Positions 18,105-27,505 are shown, numbered from the stretch's first letter. The stretch is 64,000 nt of DNA from CAYJLC01 sp044426355 (GCA_044426355.1 JAWXUO010000002.1:3132-67131); one strand, 5' to 3'. The notes: generated by a model from the letters alone, not told the origin. Program-made: numbers and translations.

Positions 18105-18692
18105 TTAGAAAAAAGAAAAGTTTTTAAGGCTTGAAAATAACAAATATAAAGATATAATAAGTATCGAAAAATTTGACGCAAAAGCAAGGTATACACCTAA
18201 AAAAACTAGCAAAAAATTAAAAACTACACTTATAAAATCACATATTACAGTTACTAAAATTTCGTTTTTGAAAAAAATAAGCAGAAAATATTTTAAAATA
18301 AAATAGCCGTCTAAAATTTTTATAGGTAAGCTGTTAAAAATTGCGAAAAGAAAATTTATTCCACTTAATATGAAAAAATTTCTGCTGTAAAAACCGTTTG
18401 AAGCGATAAAATTACATAAAAAACCTAATGAAAAATTAACGATAATCCCAGAAATATATACGAAAACGAGATTTATATTGCTTTGCATAGGTAATTTTGA
18501 GCATTTTATGCTACCACCAACAAAGGTTATAGAAAATTCTTCGACTTTTAGTTTTAAAAGAAAAATTGCGAAAAAATGTGCAAATTCATGTAAAATACAC
18601 GTAAACATTATGAAAAGGAAAAGCTTTATGCCGTTTAGTGCTATCATTACAGCTAAAACAGCGAGAAAAGAATCGGAAATTTTAATTTTCAT
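18105..18692 (-). CDS. spoIVFB: SpoIVFB-like site-2 intramembrane metalloprotease
   Basis: A 195-residue membrane protein of the M50 site-2-protease group. It has the membrane-embedded zinc motif HEFAH (35-39) and the third ligand in LDGY (128-131), plus about six hydrophobic segments. In Bacillus SpoIVFB cleaves pro-sigma-K in the outer forespore membrane; the neighbouring SpoIVFA-like gene supports this identity. The ATG at 18692 is preceded by GGTGAT; a TTG at 18701 is too close to that site. It overlaps the end of spoIVFA by 11 bases. Whether pro-sigma-K processing occurs in this organism cannot be told here. Confidence 0.82.
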   Translation of the reverse strand: MKIKISDSFLAVLAVMIALNGIKLFLFIMFTCILHEFAHFFAIFLLKLKVEEFSITFVGGSIKCSKLPMQSNINLVFVYISGIIVNFSLGFLCNFIASNGFYSRNFFILSGINFLFAIFNSLPIKILDGYFILKYFLLIFFKNEILVTVICDFISVVFNFLLVFLGVYLAFASNFSILIISLYLLFSSLKNFSFF

Positions 18693-19197
18693 AGAAATCA
18701 ATCACCGACAAAGGGTCTATATGTTCATCGTTTAAAGTTATTTCTAAATAAATATGCGAACTTAATATATTTGAGTTATTCCCAATTTTTCCGATAATGT
18801 CGCCTTGTGCAACATGATTTACATCGTTAATTTCTAATAAATTTGCATAAAAACTTTGGTACCCGTTTTCGTGTAAGATTTTTATGTAATTTCCGAAAAA
18901 AGCATCATATCCTTTGTCTATTATAGAGCCATCGGCTACACATAAAACATCAAAACTTGTAAAAGACGAAACGTTTATGCCAGTGTAGAAATTTTCATCT
19001 TCCGTTGTTTTTCCGAATTTTTTTGTAATTATAGGGTTTTGAATTACTGAAACGAAAGATACTTTAGGGCTTTCTTTTACAAAATTTCCGAAAGAAAGAC
19101 TTACTTCGATAGCTGTGTCTTCTATATTTTTTGTAGGATAAAAATGTTTATTTGTAAATAAACAAAACAATGCGAGAACTAAAAAAAACGTTTTCAA
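18682..19197 (-). CDS. spoIVFA: SpoIVFA-like protein with degenerate M23/LytM domain
   Basis: A 171-residue protein: an N-terminal membrane anchor (about 2-14) and a C-terminal LytM/M23-like domain (about 70-170). The usual first zinc motif HxGxD is replaced by TGINV, and the last HxH is replaced by HIY, so the domain should not be an active endopeptidase. That is the state described for SpoIVFA, which holds and regulates SpoIVFB. TTG at 19197 is the start: GAGGTGAT lies just upstream and no ATG fits. Overlaps spoIVFB and is divergent from the SipL-like gene. Confidence 0.75.
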   Translation of the reverse strand: MKTFFLVLALFCLFTNKHFYPTKNIEDTAIEVSLSFGNFVKESPKVSFVSVIQNPIITKKFGKTTEDENFYTGINVSSFTSFDVLCVADGSIIDKGYDAFFGNYIKILHENGYQSFYANLLEINDVNHVAQGDIIGKIGNNSNILSSHIYLEITLNDEHIDPLSVIDFYEN

Positions 19198-19213
19198 AAA
19201 ATCACCTCTAAAT

Positions 19214-19241
19214 AATCTATGTTATAAAAAAAGGAATATAT
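19214..19241 (-). promoter_or_regulatory. Candidate sigma-E-type promoter for spoIVFA-spoIVFB
   Basis: Minus strand: ATATATT at 19241-19235, a 13-base spacer and CATAGATT at 19221-19214, compared with the sigma-E pattern KMATATT / CATACAMT (5 of 7 and 6 of 8 positions). The implied transcription start leaves only about 10 bases before the TTG codon, which weakens the call. Confidence 0.3.
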
Positions 19242-19308
19242 CACAATTTTTTGCAATATGATTAAACAAATTCTTATAATTTTTAAACACTAAAAAATGG
19301 AGGACTGT

Positions 19309-20751
19309 ATGGAAAATCAAAAAATTTCTTACATTGATGTAGCGATAAACAAAAAGACGAATTACGACGAGAGTATCGACGCTATTGTGCCAGATATGTA
19401 CCCTGATATTTCAAAAATAATAGGTGTCACGGCAAATACTTATATTAAAGATTCGGCAGTGCAAAACGACAGAATTTTAATATCTGGTGATGTTTTGTGC
19501 GACTTATGTTATGTGCCAGAGGGGGAAGGTGCACCTATTATAATGAAAGTGCCTTTAAGTTTTGCACACATAGAGCAAGCTTTAGCAGAAGAAATCAAAG
19601 TTAGTTGCACGATAGAACTAAATAAAGTCGAAGCAAGGGTTATAAACCCTAGAAAAATATCTATTTTAGCAAGTATTTGTATACACACAAAGGCTTATAA
19701 CGAAAAAATTATATCAATGAGTGATATTGTAAATGATGGCTACGAAATTTTGTACCACGAAGAAAGTGTTAATTTAATAGATAGTGTAAATATAGACGAA
19801 TTTTCTATAAGCGATAATATCGAATTTAAAGAAATTATAACAAATGACTACGAATTATACGGAATTAAACCTAGAATTATCATAAATGACACTAAAATTT
19901 TAAAAAATAAGCTTATGTTGCGTGGTGATGTGGAGTTTGTATCGACTTTATTAGATGAATACGATATGATGAAAATTTCGCAAAGTATTCCGTTTTCGCA
20001 AATTTTAGATATAAATATAAGAGATGAAAATTTAGACGCAAATGTTGAAATTTGTATCAAAAGTTTTGATATAGAAAATATATCAGGTGCAGAATTTTCG
20101 TTTAATCTAAATGTTAAAACTTGTATAACGCAGACAAAAAACGAAGTTTTTCCTGTTTTGTCGGATATTTATGATGTTAAAAACGAACTTACCATAAATT
20201 CTAGTAAATATTCGGTTACAAATACACCTAAATGTGAATTAGAAAAATGCGATTTTAATATTTTTGTAGATTGCGAAAATATAGTAGATAGCGTATTACA
20301 TTCCGAGTGTCAGCTTTTTGTAGAACATGATGAAAAAAATATGCTTGAATGTTTTGCGAGAGTTTCTGGAATTTATAAAAGTGGTAGGGAATATCATAAT
20401 TTTGAATATAAGCATAAATTTATGCAAGAGCTTGCGTTATCCGACGTAGGTTTTAAAAATATAAAAATTTCGAATGTAGGTACAAATGCAATTAATCTAA
20501 ATATCACAGCAGATATGTATAAATATCGAGATGTAAAAGTAGATATAGATGTTGTAGAAACAATTGTTCGAGGAAATGCTCATGAGAAAGTTTCAAACAC
20601 TATCATTTTGAAATATATTTCAAATGAAACAAAACTTTGGGAAATTGCAAAAAAATATAATACAACAATGATGGATATTATAAATTCAAACAGTCTAGAG
20701 GCTGATATAAAAGTGGTATCAAATGTTATGCTTTTAATTCCAGTTAAATAA
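19309..20751 (+). CDS. SipL-like spore protein, SPOCS/DUF3794 domains plus LysM
   Basis: 480 residues. The body is made of repeated SPOCS (DUF3794) domains; the first opens with VPDMYPDISKIIGV and contains LISGDVLCDLCYVPE, and similar patterns recur near 170 and 310. The C-terminus is a LysM domain (LWEIAKKYNTTMMDIINSNS, then VMLLIPV). This is the architecture of clostridial SipL, which binds SpoIVA and is needed for coat assembly. Start ATG 19309 is chosen because GGAGG ends five bases upstream; an ATG at 19297 contains that site in its first codons. Divergent from spoIVFA, which fits mother-cell sporulation genes grouped together. Confidence 0.85.
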   Translation: MENQKISYIDVAINKKTNYDESIDAIVPDMYPDISKIIGVTANTYIKDSAVQNDRILISGDVLCDLCYVPEGEGAPIIMKVPLSFAHIEQALAEEIKVSCTIELNKVEARVINPRKISILASICIHTKAYNEKIISMSDIVNDGYEILYHEESVNLIDSVNIDEFSISDNIEFKEIITNDYELYGIKPRIIINDTKILKNKLMLRGDVEFVSTLLDEYDMMKISQSIPFSQILDINIRDENLDANVEICIKSFDIENISGAEFSFNLNVKTCITQTKNEVFPVLSDIYDVKNELTINSSKYSVTNTPKCELEKCDFNIFVDCENIVDSVLHSECQLFVEHDEKNMLECFARVSGIYKSGREYHNFEYKHKFMQELALSDVGFKNIKISNVGTNAINLNITADMYKYRDVKVDIDVVETIVRGNAHEKVSNTIILKYISNETKLWEIAKKYNTTMMDIINSNSLEADIKVVSNVMLLIPVK

Positions 20752-20828
20752 AAAATTAAGTGTGTAAAAAACGAAAATACTTCGTAATTTTGCACACTTG
20801 TTTTATTCTAATAAATCGGTAAAAAGTG
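20752..20828 (+). terminator. Terminator after the SipL-like gene
   Basis: AAGTGTG at 20758-20764 pairs with CACACTT at 20793-20799; inner paired stretches (ACGAA with TTCGT) extend it. Followed by GTTTTATT. Confidence 0.7.
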
Positions 20829-20857
20829 TTGACAGAGAGAGTGTAATGTGATAAAAT
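20829..20857 (+). promoter_or_regulatory. Promoter of the ilv operon
   Basis: TTGACA at 20829-20834, 17-base spacer, TAAAAT at 20852-20857. It drives the T-box leader; expected start near 20864. Confidence 0.75.
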
Positions 20858-20863
20858 CTAACT

Positions 20864-21200
20864 TAAGTAAGTCTTTATTAAGAGGGGTAGTAGCGTGTTT
20901 AACATAAAAGGCTATTATTCATATTGAAAATTTAGCTATTTTTACGAAAGATTTACAATATTTAATGCTATAATAAAGAACAAGAATTTTGCGTATTTTG
21001 ATTGTAGAGAAATATCGGTTGGTGAAAGATATTACAAAAGCGTTTAATTTATCATCTTTTATGCTTTTGGCTGAATTTTTTGAGTAAGCTTAAACGGAGT
21101 GATTTACGTTATAAAATCGAGAGTGGCTTTAAAAAATAAAGCAACAAGAGTGGTAACACGTGGTTTTAGGCTTCGTCTCTTAACGGAGATGAGGTTTTTA
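20864..21200 (+). promoter_or_regulatory. T-box leader, probably reading tRNA-Ile
   Basis: Features in order: a Stem I distal loop (AGAGA, then ATATC-GGTTGGTGAAA-GATAT at 21011-21031); a candidate specifier ATC at 21051-21053 followed by a purine; Stem III GCTTTA/TAAAGC (21126-21142); the T-box AACAAGAGTGGTAACACG (21143-21160) whose TGGT can pair with the ACCA end of tRNA-Ile; and a terminator hairpin CTTCGTCTC/GAGATGAGG (21171-21194) with TTTTTATTT. It lies upstream of ilvA, which fits an isoleucine specifier. The T-box sequence and terminator are clear; the specifier assignment is inferred from position. Confidence 0.85.
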
Positions 21201-21374
21201 TTTGCTTTATTAAAATTATAAACAAAGATTACTCTCAGTAACGTTTAATGAAACGTAGACTTCGTCTTTTATTGTAAACAGAATTATAAATTTTCTTAAT
21301 TTTTACGAAATTTTATACATCTGTTTATGGTTTATAGTAAAATTAACAGAGGTTTTTATTGTCTGGAGGAAAAA
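21201..21374 (+). other. Leader between T-box terminator and ilvA
   Basis: 174 bases with three small hairpins: TTACT/AGTAA, ACGTTT/AAACGT and AGAC/GTCT. A possible nine-codon reading frame (ATG 21248 to TAA 21277) encodes four leucines and three arginines but lacks a ribosome binding site. No known element recognised. Confidence 0.4.
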
Positions 21375-22577
21375 ATGACTATAAAAGATATTGAACAAGC
21401 ACAATATAGATTGCAAGGTGTAATACATAAAACGCCTATCGAGCCATCTAAAACTTTTTCGAAAATGACGGGAGCAAGTGTATATTTAAAATTTGAAAAT
21501 CTACAAAAAACAGGCTCTTTTAAAATTCGTGGTGCTTATAATAAAATAGCAGTTTTAGCAGAGGGCGAAAAACCTTCTTCTGTTGTAGCATCTAGTGCAG
21601 GAAACCATGCTCAAGGGGTAGCTTTTGGAGCAAGTCAACTAGGAATACCTGCAACAATAGTAATGCCAAGGTCTGCACCTATTGCAAAAGTATCGGCTAC
21701 AGAAGGATATGGAGCAAAAGTTGTGCTACATGGTACAGTTTATGACGATTCTTATAACAGAGCTATGGAAATTTGCGAAGAAGAAAAAGGTGTGTTTATC
21801 CACCCATTTAACGATAAAGATGTTATCGCAGGGCAAGGAACAATAGGTCTTGAAATTTTAGCCGATTTACCTCTTGTTGATATAGTTGTAGTTCCTGCCG
21901 GTGGTGGTGGACTTTTAGCTGGTATCGCATGTTGCATTAAAAATATTAACCCTAGAATAAAAGTTATAGGCGTACAAGCTAGTGGAGCGAATGCTATAGA
22001 GAAATCTTTTGGTAAAGATAAAGTTGTGCAAAGCGAATTTGTTCGCACAATTGCTGATGGTATCGCAGTTAAAAACCCTGGTGATGTATCGCATAAATAT
22101 ATTAATAAATACGTAGACGAAATAGTTACAGTATCTGACGACGAATTAGCAGAAACTTTGCTACTTCTTTTAGAGCGTTCAAAACAAGTTATAGAGCCTG
22201 CTGGGGCAGTATCGTTATCAGCTGTTTTAAATAATAAAATAGATGTAAAAGACAAAAAAGTAGCTTGTATCTTGTCAGGTGGTAATATAGACGTTAGTTT
22301 TATACACAGAGTAATACAAAAAGGACTAGTTAAACGTGGCAGACAAATGAAATTTAGCACAATTTTGCCAGATGTACCAGGAAGTTTAGTCGAACTTGCA
22401 CGTAGCATTTCAAACCTTGGTGCTAATATTGTAATGGTGTCGCACGATAGAGTTAATGTTGATTTAAGCTTAGATGAAGCTATTATTCATATCGGTTGCG
22501 AAGTTGGAAGCCAAGACCATGGATTGTCAGTCGTCGAAGGGCTTACAAAACTTGGATATAAAATAACTTTAGAATAA
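21375..22577 (+). CDS. ilvA: Threonine ammonia-lyase (threonine deaminase)
   Basis: PLP enzyme converting threonine to 2-oxobutyrate, the first step to isoleucine. About 400 residues: PLP lysine in GSFKIRGAY (Lys50), glycine-rich phosphate loop PAGGGGLLAG near 180, and a single C-terminal ACT domain (about 325-400, starting KFSTILPDVPGSL). That is the short type with one ACT domain. Start ATG 21375 has GGAGG five bases upstream. First gene of the T-box-controlled operon; ilvB follows after 12 bases. Context (ilvBN, C, D, E) supports a biosynthetic rather than catabolic role. Confidence 0.93.
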   Translation: MTIKDIEQAQYRLQGVIHKTPIEPSKTFSKMTGASVYLKFENLQKTGSFKIRGAYNKIAVLAEGEKPSSVVASSAGNHAQGVAFGASQLGIPATIVMPRSAPIAKVSATEGYGAKVVLHGTVYDDSYNRAMEICEEEKGVFIHPFNDKDVIAGQGTIGLEILADLPLVDIVVVPAGGGGLLAGIACCIKNINPRIKVIGVQASGANAIEKSFGKDKVVQSEFVRTIADGIAVKNPGDVSHKYINKYVDEIVTVSDDELAETLLLLLERSKQVIEPAGAVSLSAVLNNKIDVKDKKVACILSGGNIDVSFIHRVIQKGLVKRGRQMKFSTILPDVPGSLVELARSISNLGANIVMVSHDRVNVDLSLDEAIIHIGCEVGSQDHGLSVVEGLTKLGYKITLE

Positions 22578-22589
22578 GGAGAAAAAATA

Positions 22590-24263
22590 GTGAAATTAAA
22601 TGGTTCTGAAATACTTATAAATGTTTTACTAGAACAAGAAGTAGACACAGTTTTTGGATACCCAGGAGGAGCAATCCTTAATATACATGACGCTTTATAT
22701 AAATATCAAGATGAAATAAATCATATTTTAACCTCGCACGAGCAAGGTGCGTGTCATGCTGCAGATGGGTATGCTAGGGTAACAGGAAAACCAGGCGTAG
22801 TTATAGCTACATCAGGTCCTGGAGCTACAAATATCGTAACAGGTATAGCAAATGCATATATGGATTCTATCCCACTAGTTGCAATAACAGGTAATGTTGC
22901 AAAAAGCTTATTAGGTAGAGATAGTTTTCAAGAGATAGATATTGCAGGCGTTACAATGCCAATTACAAAAAATAATTATATAATAAACGATGTATCAGAA
23001 ATCGCAGACGCAGTACGTGAAGCTTTTGAAATTGCAATTTCTGGAAGACCAGGTCCTGTACTTATAGATATAGCAAAAGACGCTACGGCAGAAATGTGTG
23101 AATACACTAAAAAAGAAAAAGTTGTAAAAAGAGCAATTCCTGTATCTAAAGATAACAAATATGATATTGCACTAGATATGATAAAAGAAGCAAAACAGCC
23201 ACTTATATATGCAGGTGGTGGGGTTACTTTTTCTATTGCAAGCTGTCAATTATTTGAATTTGCAGAAAAAATAGATTGTCCTGTATCGACTAGTATGATG
23301 GGGCTTACGTCTATTCCTTATGATCATAAACTAAATTTAGGTATGATAGGAATGCACGGAACACCAGTTTCAAACAAAGCCTCTGTCGAGTGTGATTTAA
23401 TAATCGCAATAGGTACAAGGTTTGATGATAGGGTAGCAGGAAACCGTAAAAGTTTTGCAAAAAATGCTAAAATTATACATATAGATATTGACCGTTCGGA
23501 GCATAACAAAAATGTAATGGTAGACCTTACGATTTGTGGTGACGCAAAAGACGTTTTAGAAATGCTTACAGAAAAACTAGACGCTAAAAAACATACGCAA
23601 TGGGTTGACTATCTAAACGATTATAAAAAATCAAATCCACTTCCAGTAATAGACCGTAAAGATAGCGTTAGCATTTGTGACATTTTAGAAGAAATACATA
23701 AAAATGTATCAGAAGATGCTATAATAGTAACTGACGTAGGTCAGCACCAAATGTTTACAGCACAGCATTATAAATTTAAAAAACCTCGTACTTTTGTTAG
23801 CTCATGTGGACTAGGAACGATGGGATTTGGACTAGGTGCAGCTATTGGTGCAAAAGCAGGAAAACCAAACTCAGAAGTTATTTTAATAACTGGAGATGGT
23901 TCTTTCCACATGAATTTAAATGAGCTTGCGTGTGTTGTATCTGAAAAAATGGACATAAAAGTATTTATAATTAATAATAATGTGCTTGGAATGGTTCGTC
24001 AGTGGCAAAGAATGTTTTACAAAGGCAGATATTCAAATACAAATATCGCTCGTAAAACAGATTTTTTAAAACTTGCAGAAGCTTTCGGTGCAAATGGATA
24101 TAGAATAGAAAAACCTGATGAAATTACTGACACTGTAAAAACTGTTATAAAAGACTTAAATCCTTGCATTTGTGAATGTGTTATTCATGAAGATGACAGC
24201 GTTTTTCCAATTATTCCACCAGGTGGAAGTGCAGAAGATATTATCATTAAGGAGGAGATATAA
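22590..24263 (+). CDS. ilvB: Acetolactate synthase large subunit
   Basis: Thiamine-diphosphate enzyme making acetolactate and acetohydroxybutyrate for valine/leucine and isoleucine. 557 residues with VFGYPGGAILNIHDA near 20 and the catalytic glutamate in LTSHEQGACHAADGYAR (about 47-63), a central FAD-type domain (IGTRFDDRVAG), and a C-terminal ThDP motif GDGSFHMNLNEL with NNNVLGMVRQWQ. GTG start at 22590 with AAGGAG nine bases upstream. The regulatory-subunit gene follows with no gap, supporting the anabolic AHAS form. Confidence 0.96.
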   Translation: MKLNGSEILINVLLEQEVDTVFGYPGGAILNIHDALYKYQDEINHILTSHEQGACHAADGYARVTGKPGVVIATSGPGATNIVTGIANAYMDSIPLVAITGNVAKSLLGRDSFQEIDIAGVTMPITKNNYIINDVSEIADAVREAFEIAISGRPGPVLIDIAKDATAEMCEYTKKEKVVKRAIPVSKDNKYDIALDMIKEAKQPLIYAGGGVTFSIASCQLFEFAEKIDCPVSTSMMGLTSIPYDHKLNLGMIGMHGTPVSNKASVECDLIIAIGTRFDDRVAGNRKSFAKNAKIIHIDIDRSEHNKNVMVDLTICGDAKDVLEMLTEKLDAKKHTQWVDYLNDYKKSNPLPVIDRKDSVSICDILEEIHKNVSEDAIIVTDVGQHQMFTAQHYKFKKPRTFVSSCGLGTMGFGLGAAIGAKAGKPNSEVILITGDGSFHMNLNELACVVSEKMDIKVFIINNNVLGMVRQWQRMFYKGRYSNTNIARKTDFLKLAEAFGANGYRIEKPDEITDTVKTVIKDLNPCICECVIHEDDSVFPIIPPGGSAEDIIIKEEI

Positions 24264-24770
24264 ATGACTGATAATAGAGTTATTGTATCGGTTCTTGTAA
24301 AAAATCAACGAGGTGCGTTGATGCGTGTTTCTAATGTTTTTTCAAGACGTGGTGTTAATATTTTGCAACTAACTGTTGCAGAAAATACAAATCCTGAAAT
24401 TTCGAGAATTACAGTTTTGATAAATGATGATGGCGAACTTGACCATAAACAAATTGATAAACAGCTAAGAAAAATCGAATACGTTATAGATGCTGTTATT
24501 ATGCCATACGAAAAAACGATTAGTAAAGAGCTTTTGCTAGTTAAAATTCGTTATGAAAATAGCAGTATGAAAGAACTACAAGAAAAATTATTTGAGTGTA
24601 GTGGTAAAATTATTAGCTTTGATAACAACACGCTAATTGGGCAAATTGTTGCATCAAATGGGCAAATAAACGAGTTTTTGCAGGATATGGAAAACTTTGA
24701 TATTGTAGAAATGTCACGTTCTGGAGTTACAGCTTTAGAACTGCAACATACAACTTTTGACAATTTTTAA
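24264..24770 (+). CDS. ilvN: Acetolactate synthase small (regulatory) subunit
   Basis: 168 residues: an N-terminal ACT domain (VSVLVKNQRGALMRVSNVFS at about 8-27, SRRGVNI) that binds valine for feedback inhibition, and a C-terminal ALS small-subunit domain. The ATG immediately follows the ilvB stop, with AAGGAGGAG upstream inside ilvB. Length matches the IlvH/IlvN family. Confidence 0.95.
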   Translation: MTDNRVIVSVLVKNQRGALMRVSNVFSRRGVNILQLTVAENTNPEISRITVLINDDGELDHKQIDKQLRKIEYVIDAVIMPYEKTISKELLLVKIRYENSSMKELQEKLFECSGKIISFDNNTLIGQIVASNGQINEFLQDMENFDIVEMSRSGVTALELQHTTFDNF

Positions 24771-24780
24771 AGGAGAAAAC

Positions 24781-25299
24781 ATGGATTTTTTAGAACTTGC
24801 AAGCAAGAGATATTCTGTTCGCAAATTTAAACAAGAGCCTATTTGTGAAACGGAAATAAAAGAAATTTTAAAAGCTTCACATTTAGCACCAACAGGAAAA
24901 AATACTCAACCACAGAGAATTTTAATTTTAAACGAAAAAGAAACTTTAGATAAGCTGAAAGAATGTACGAAATGTCATTTTGATGCTCCACTTGCGATGC
25001 TTGTATGTGCAGACAATGACGACTGCTATATAAGACCTTATGACCAAAAATATGGAGCAGAAATTGATGCTACTATAGTTGCAACTTATATGATGTTAAA
25101 AGCAGAAGAAATGGGAATTGGCTCAACTTGGGTTATGCATTATAATCCGGAAAAAATGCGTGAAGCATTTTCAGTACCCGAAAATTATGAAATAACAGCT
25201 TTACTTGTTATGGGTTATCCAGACGAAACGAGCAAACCGTCGCCACTTCATTTTGAATTTGACGACGAAGAAAATTTAGTTTTTTATAACAAATTTTAA
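24781..25299 (+). CDS. Nitroreductase family protein
   Basis: A 172-residue FMN-binding nitroreductase-type protein. The N-terminus has the classic RYSVRKFKQEPI pattern (phosphate-binding arginines), and EEMGIGSTWVMHYNP and a C-terminal LLVMGYPDE segment complete the fold. Substrate unknown; such enzymes reduce quinones, flavins or nitro compounds. ATG 24781 has AAAGGAG six bases upstream. Lies within the ilv operon, 10 bases after ilvN, which is unusual; a link to branched-chain synthesis is not established. Confidence 0.88.
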   Translation: MDFLELASKRYSVRKFKQEPICETEIKEILKASHLAPTGKNTQPQRILILNEKETLDKLKECTKCHFDAPLAMLVCADNDDCYIRPYDQKYGAEIDATIVATYMMLKAEEMGIGSTWVMHYNPEKMREAFSVPENYEITALLVMGYPDETSKPSPLHFEFDDEENLVFYNKF

Positions 25300-25323
25300 T
25301 AAAAAAACACAAAGGAGTGCTTT

Positions 25324-25611
25324 ATGAGAAAAAAATATTGCAGTAATTTTATGAATTTACTTAAAATAAAATACAGATTATATACTAAAACTTATAAAGC
25401 GTTTTTTGGTGATATTATAAAAACTAAAAAAACTAGTGTGCGTCTTTTTATGATAGTTAATAAAAGGAAAACGAGAAATAAAATAAGAAATTTAAAAACA
25501 TATTTTATTCAAAGTGCTAAAACAATTAAAAAATGCATACGAGTAAGTATTAATTTACATAAAGATAAAATTCGAGATATGACGAAAGTTCGTTCTTTAC
25601 TTATGGTATAA
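25324..25611 (+). CDS. Small, very basic protein of unknown function
   Basis: 95 residues with about 28 Lys/Arg and only three acidic residues; no signal peptide, no cysteine pairs of a zinc motif, no clear hydrophobic helix. AAAGGAG lies seven bases before the ATG, so translation is likely. It sits between the nitroreductase gene and ilvC in the same direction. Its charge suggests binding to nucleic acid or another polyanion, which is inference. Not recognised as any family; it could also be a rapidly evolving or spurious frame. Confidence 0.55.
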   Translation: MRKKYCSNFMNLLKIKYRLYTKTYKAFFGDIIKTKKTSVRLFMIVNKRKTRNKIRNLKTYFIQSAKTIKKCIRVSINLHKDKIRDMTKVRSLLMV

Positions 25612-25672
25612 AAGGGAAACCTTATATATAAATAAAAAATCATTAAACAAAAATATTAGGAGGACAATTCAA

Positions 25673-26668
<996 letters not shown>

Positions 26669-26741
26669 TCTGTTATACAGACCGGTATAGTCACCTAAAA
26701 ATATAGGTATGACACTAAGTTTTTAAATACTTAAAATATTA

Positions 26742-26782
26742 AATAACGGTCGGTTTTATATCGACCGTTATTATAAAAAAAT
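26742..26782 (+). terminator. Terminator after ilvC
   Basis: AATAACGGTCG at 26742-26752 pairs perfectly with CGACCGTTATT at 26762-26772; followed by A-rich then TTTTTAG. It may split the ilv cluster into two transcripts. Confidence 0.75.
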
Positions 26783-26960
26783 TTTTAGTAATTTTGCATA
26801 AATATTGTATTAATGTTTATTTAATTTAATTTTTTGTTATTTGTCTACATATACAAGTAACCAACAACTAAAAGTTTTTTGATACTAGACTTTTGTGTTT
26901 ACTAAAATTAAATATAATTTAATTTTTAATAAAAGTTTTAATCAATTTTTTACAAAAAAT

Positions 26961-27026
26961 TGTGGAGTATGAGGCAAAGCCTCATGAGTTTTAAGCAAAC
27001 CTCATAAGTTCCCACATGAACAGGAG
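26961..27026 (+). promoter_or_regulatory. Leader with two mutually exclusive hairpins
   Basis: TATGAGG (26968-26974) can pair with CCTCAT at 26980-26985 as a tight local hairpin, or with CCTCATA at 27000-27006, reinforced by TGTGG (26961-26965) with CCACA (27012-27016). The second form brings the stem to within five bases of the AGGAG site at 27022. This is the layout of a translation-controlling switch or thermosensor; no known riboswitch class recognised. Confidence 0.4.
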
Positions 27027-27034
27027 AAAACAAA

Positions 27035-27505
27035 ATGTTTCGTGAAATGCGTCGAAAAGAAAGAGCTATGGAAAAAACAGAAATTGCAGAAATATTAAAA
27101 ACTGCAACAAACGGAGTATTAGCCGTAACTGGCGATGATGATTATCCGTATGCAGTGCCACTTAGCTTTGTTTATGAAAACAACAAAATATACTTTCACA
27201 GCACAAACGAGAATAGCCACAAGATTGACGCAATATCAAAAAATCCTAAAGTTTCTTTTTGTGTTGTAACAAAAGACGAAATTGTTCCAGAAGATTTTAC
27301 AACTTCTTTTAAAAGCATTGTAGTGTTTGGAAAAGCTTCTGTTTTAACAAAAAAAGACGAAATTTTAGAAATAATGATGCTAATTGCAAGAAAATATTGT
27401 AGCTCGCATATGTCACAAGCTCCAAACTACGCTAAAAGTTATTTAGAAGAATTTTGCATTGTAGAAATCGAAATAGAACATTTAACAGGCAAAACAAAAG
27501 ATTAA
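27035..27505 (+). CDS. Nim-like pyridoxamine 5'-phosphate oxidase family protein
   Basis: A 156-residue flavin-binding split-barrel protein. It starts MFREMRRKER, the usual N-terminus of clostridial NimA-like proteins, and contains GVLAVTGDDDYPYAVPLSF and KIYFHSTNENSHKIDAI (FMN-binding region). Related Nim proteins reduce 5-nitroimidazoles, but most homologues in clostridia have no proven role, so drug resistance should not be assumed. AGGAG eight bases before the ATG. Sits between ilvC and ilvD with its own unusual leader. Confidence 0.85.
   Translation: MFREMRRKERAMEKTEIAEILKTATNGVLAVTGDDDYPYAVPLSFVYENNKIYFHSTNENSHKIDAISKNPKVSFCVVTKDEIVPEDFTTSFKSIVVFGKASVLTKKDEILEIMMLIARKYCSSHMSQAPNYAKSYLEEFCIVEIEIEHLTGKTKD

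Larger units (their letters stand above)
26669..27034 (+). other. Intergenic region between ilvC and the Nim-like gene (366 bases)
   Basis: Contains two small hairpins just after ilvC (GTCTGT/ACAGAC at 26668-26682 and a GTCACCT...AGGTATGAC stem), a strong terminator at 26742, an AT-rich stretch with an 8-bp palindromic hairpin at 26943-26962, and a switch-like leader at 26961-27026. No gene seen. Confidence 0.6.

Noticed and set aside
21248..21277. Leader peptide gene before ilvA as a real CDS
   Set aside because: Nine codons without a ribosome binding site; kept only as a low-interest observation.
21752..22408. Long minus-strand frame over ilvA
   Set aside because: Shadow of ilvA; no binding site or family resemblance.
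26961..27020. Third copy of the 7.07/9.09-kb repeat
   Set aside because: It shares GGCAA and CCTCA-like words, but not the ACTAACGGCT core, so similarity is too weak.
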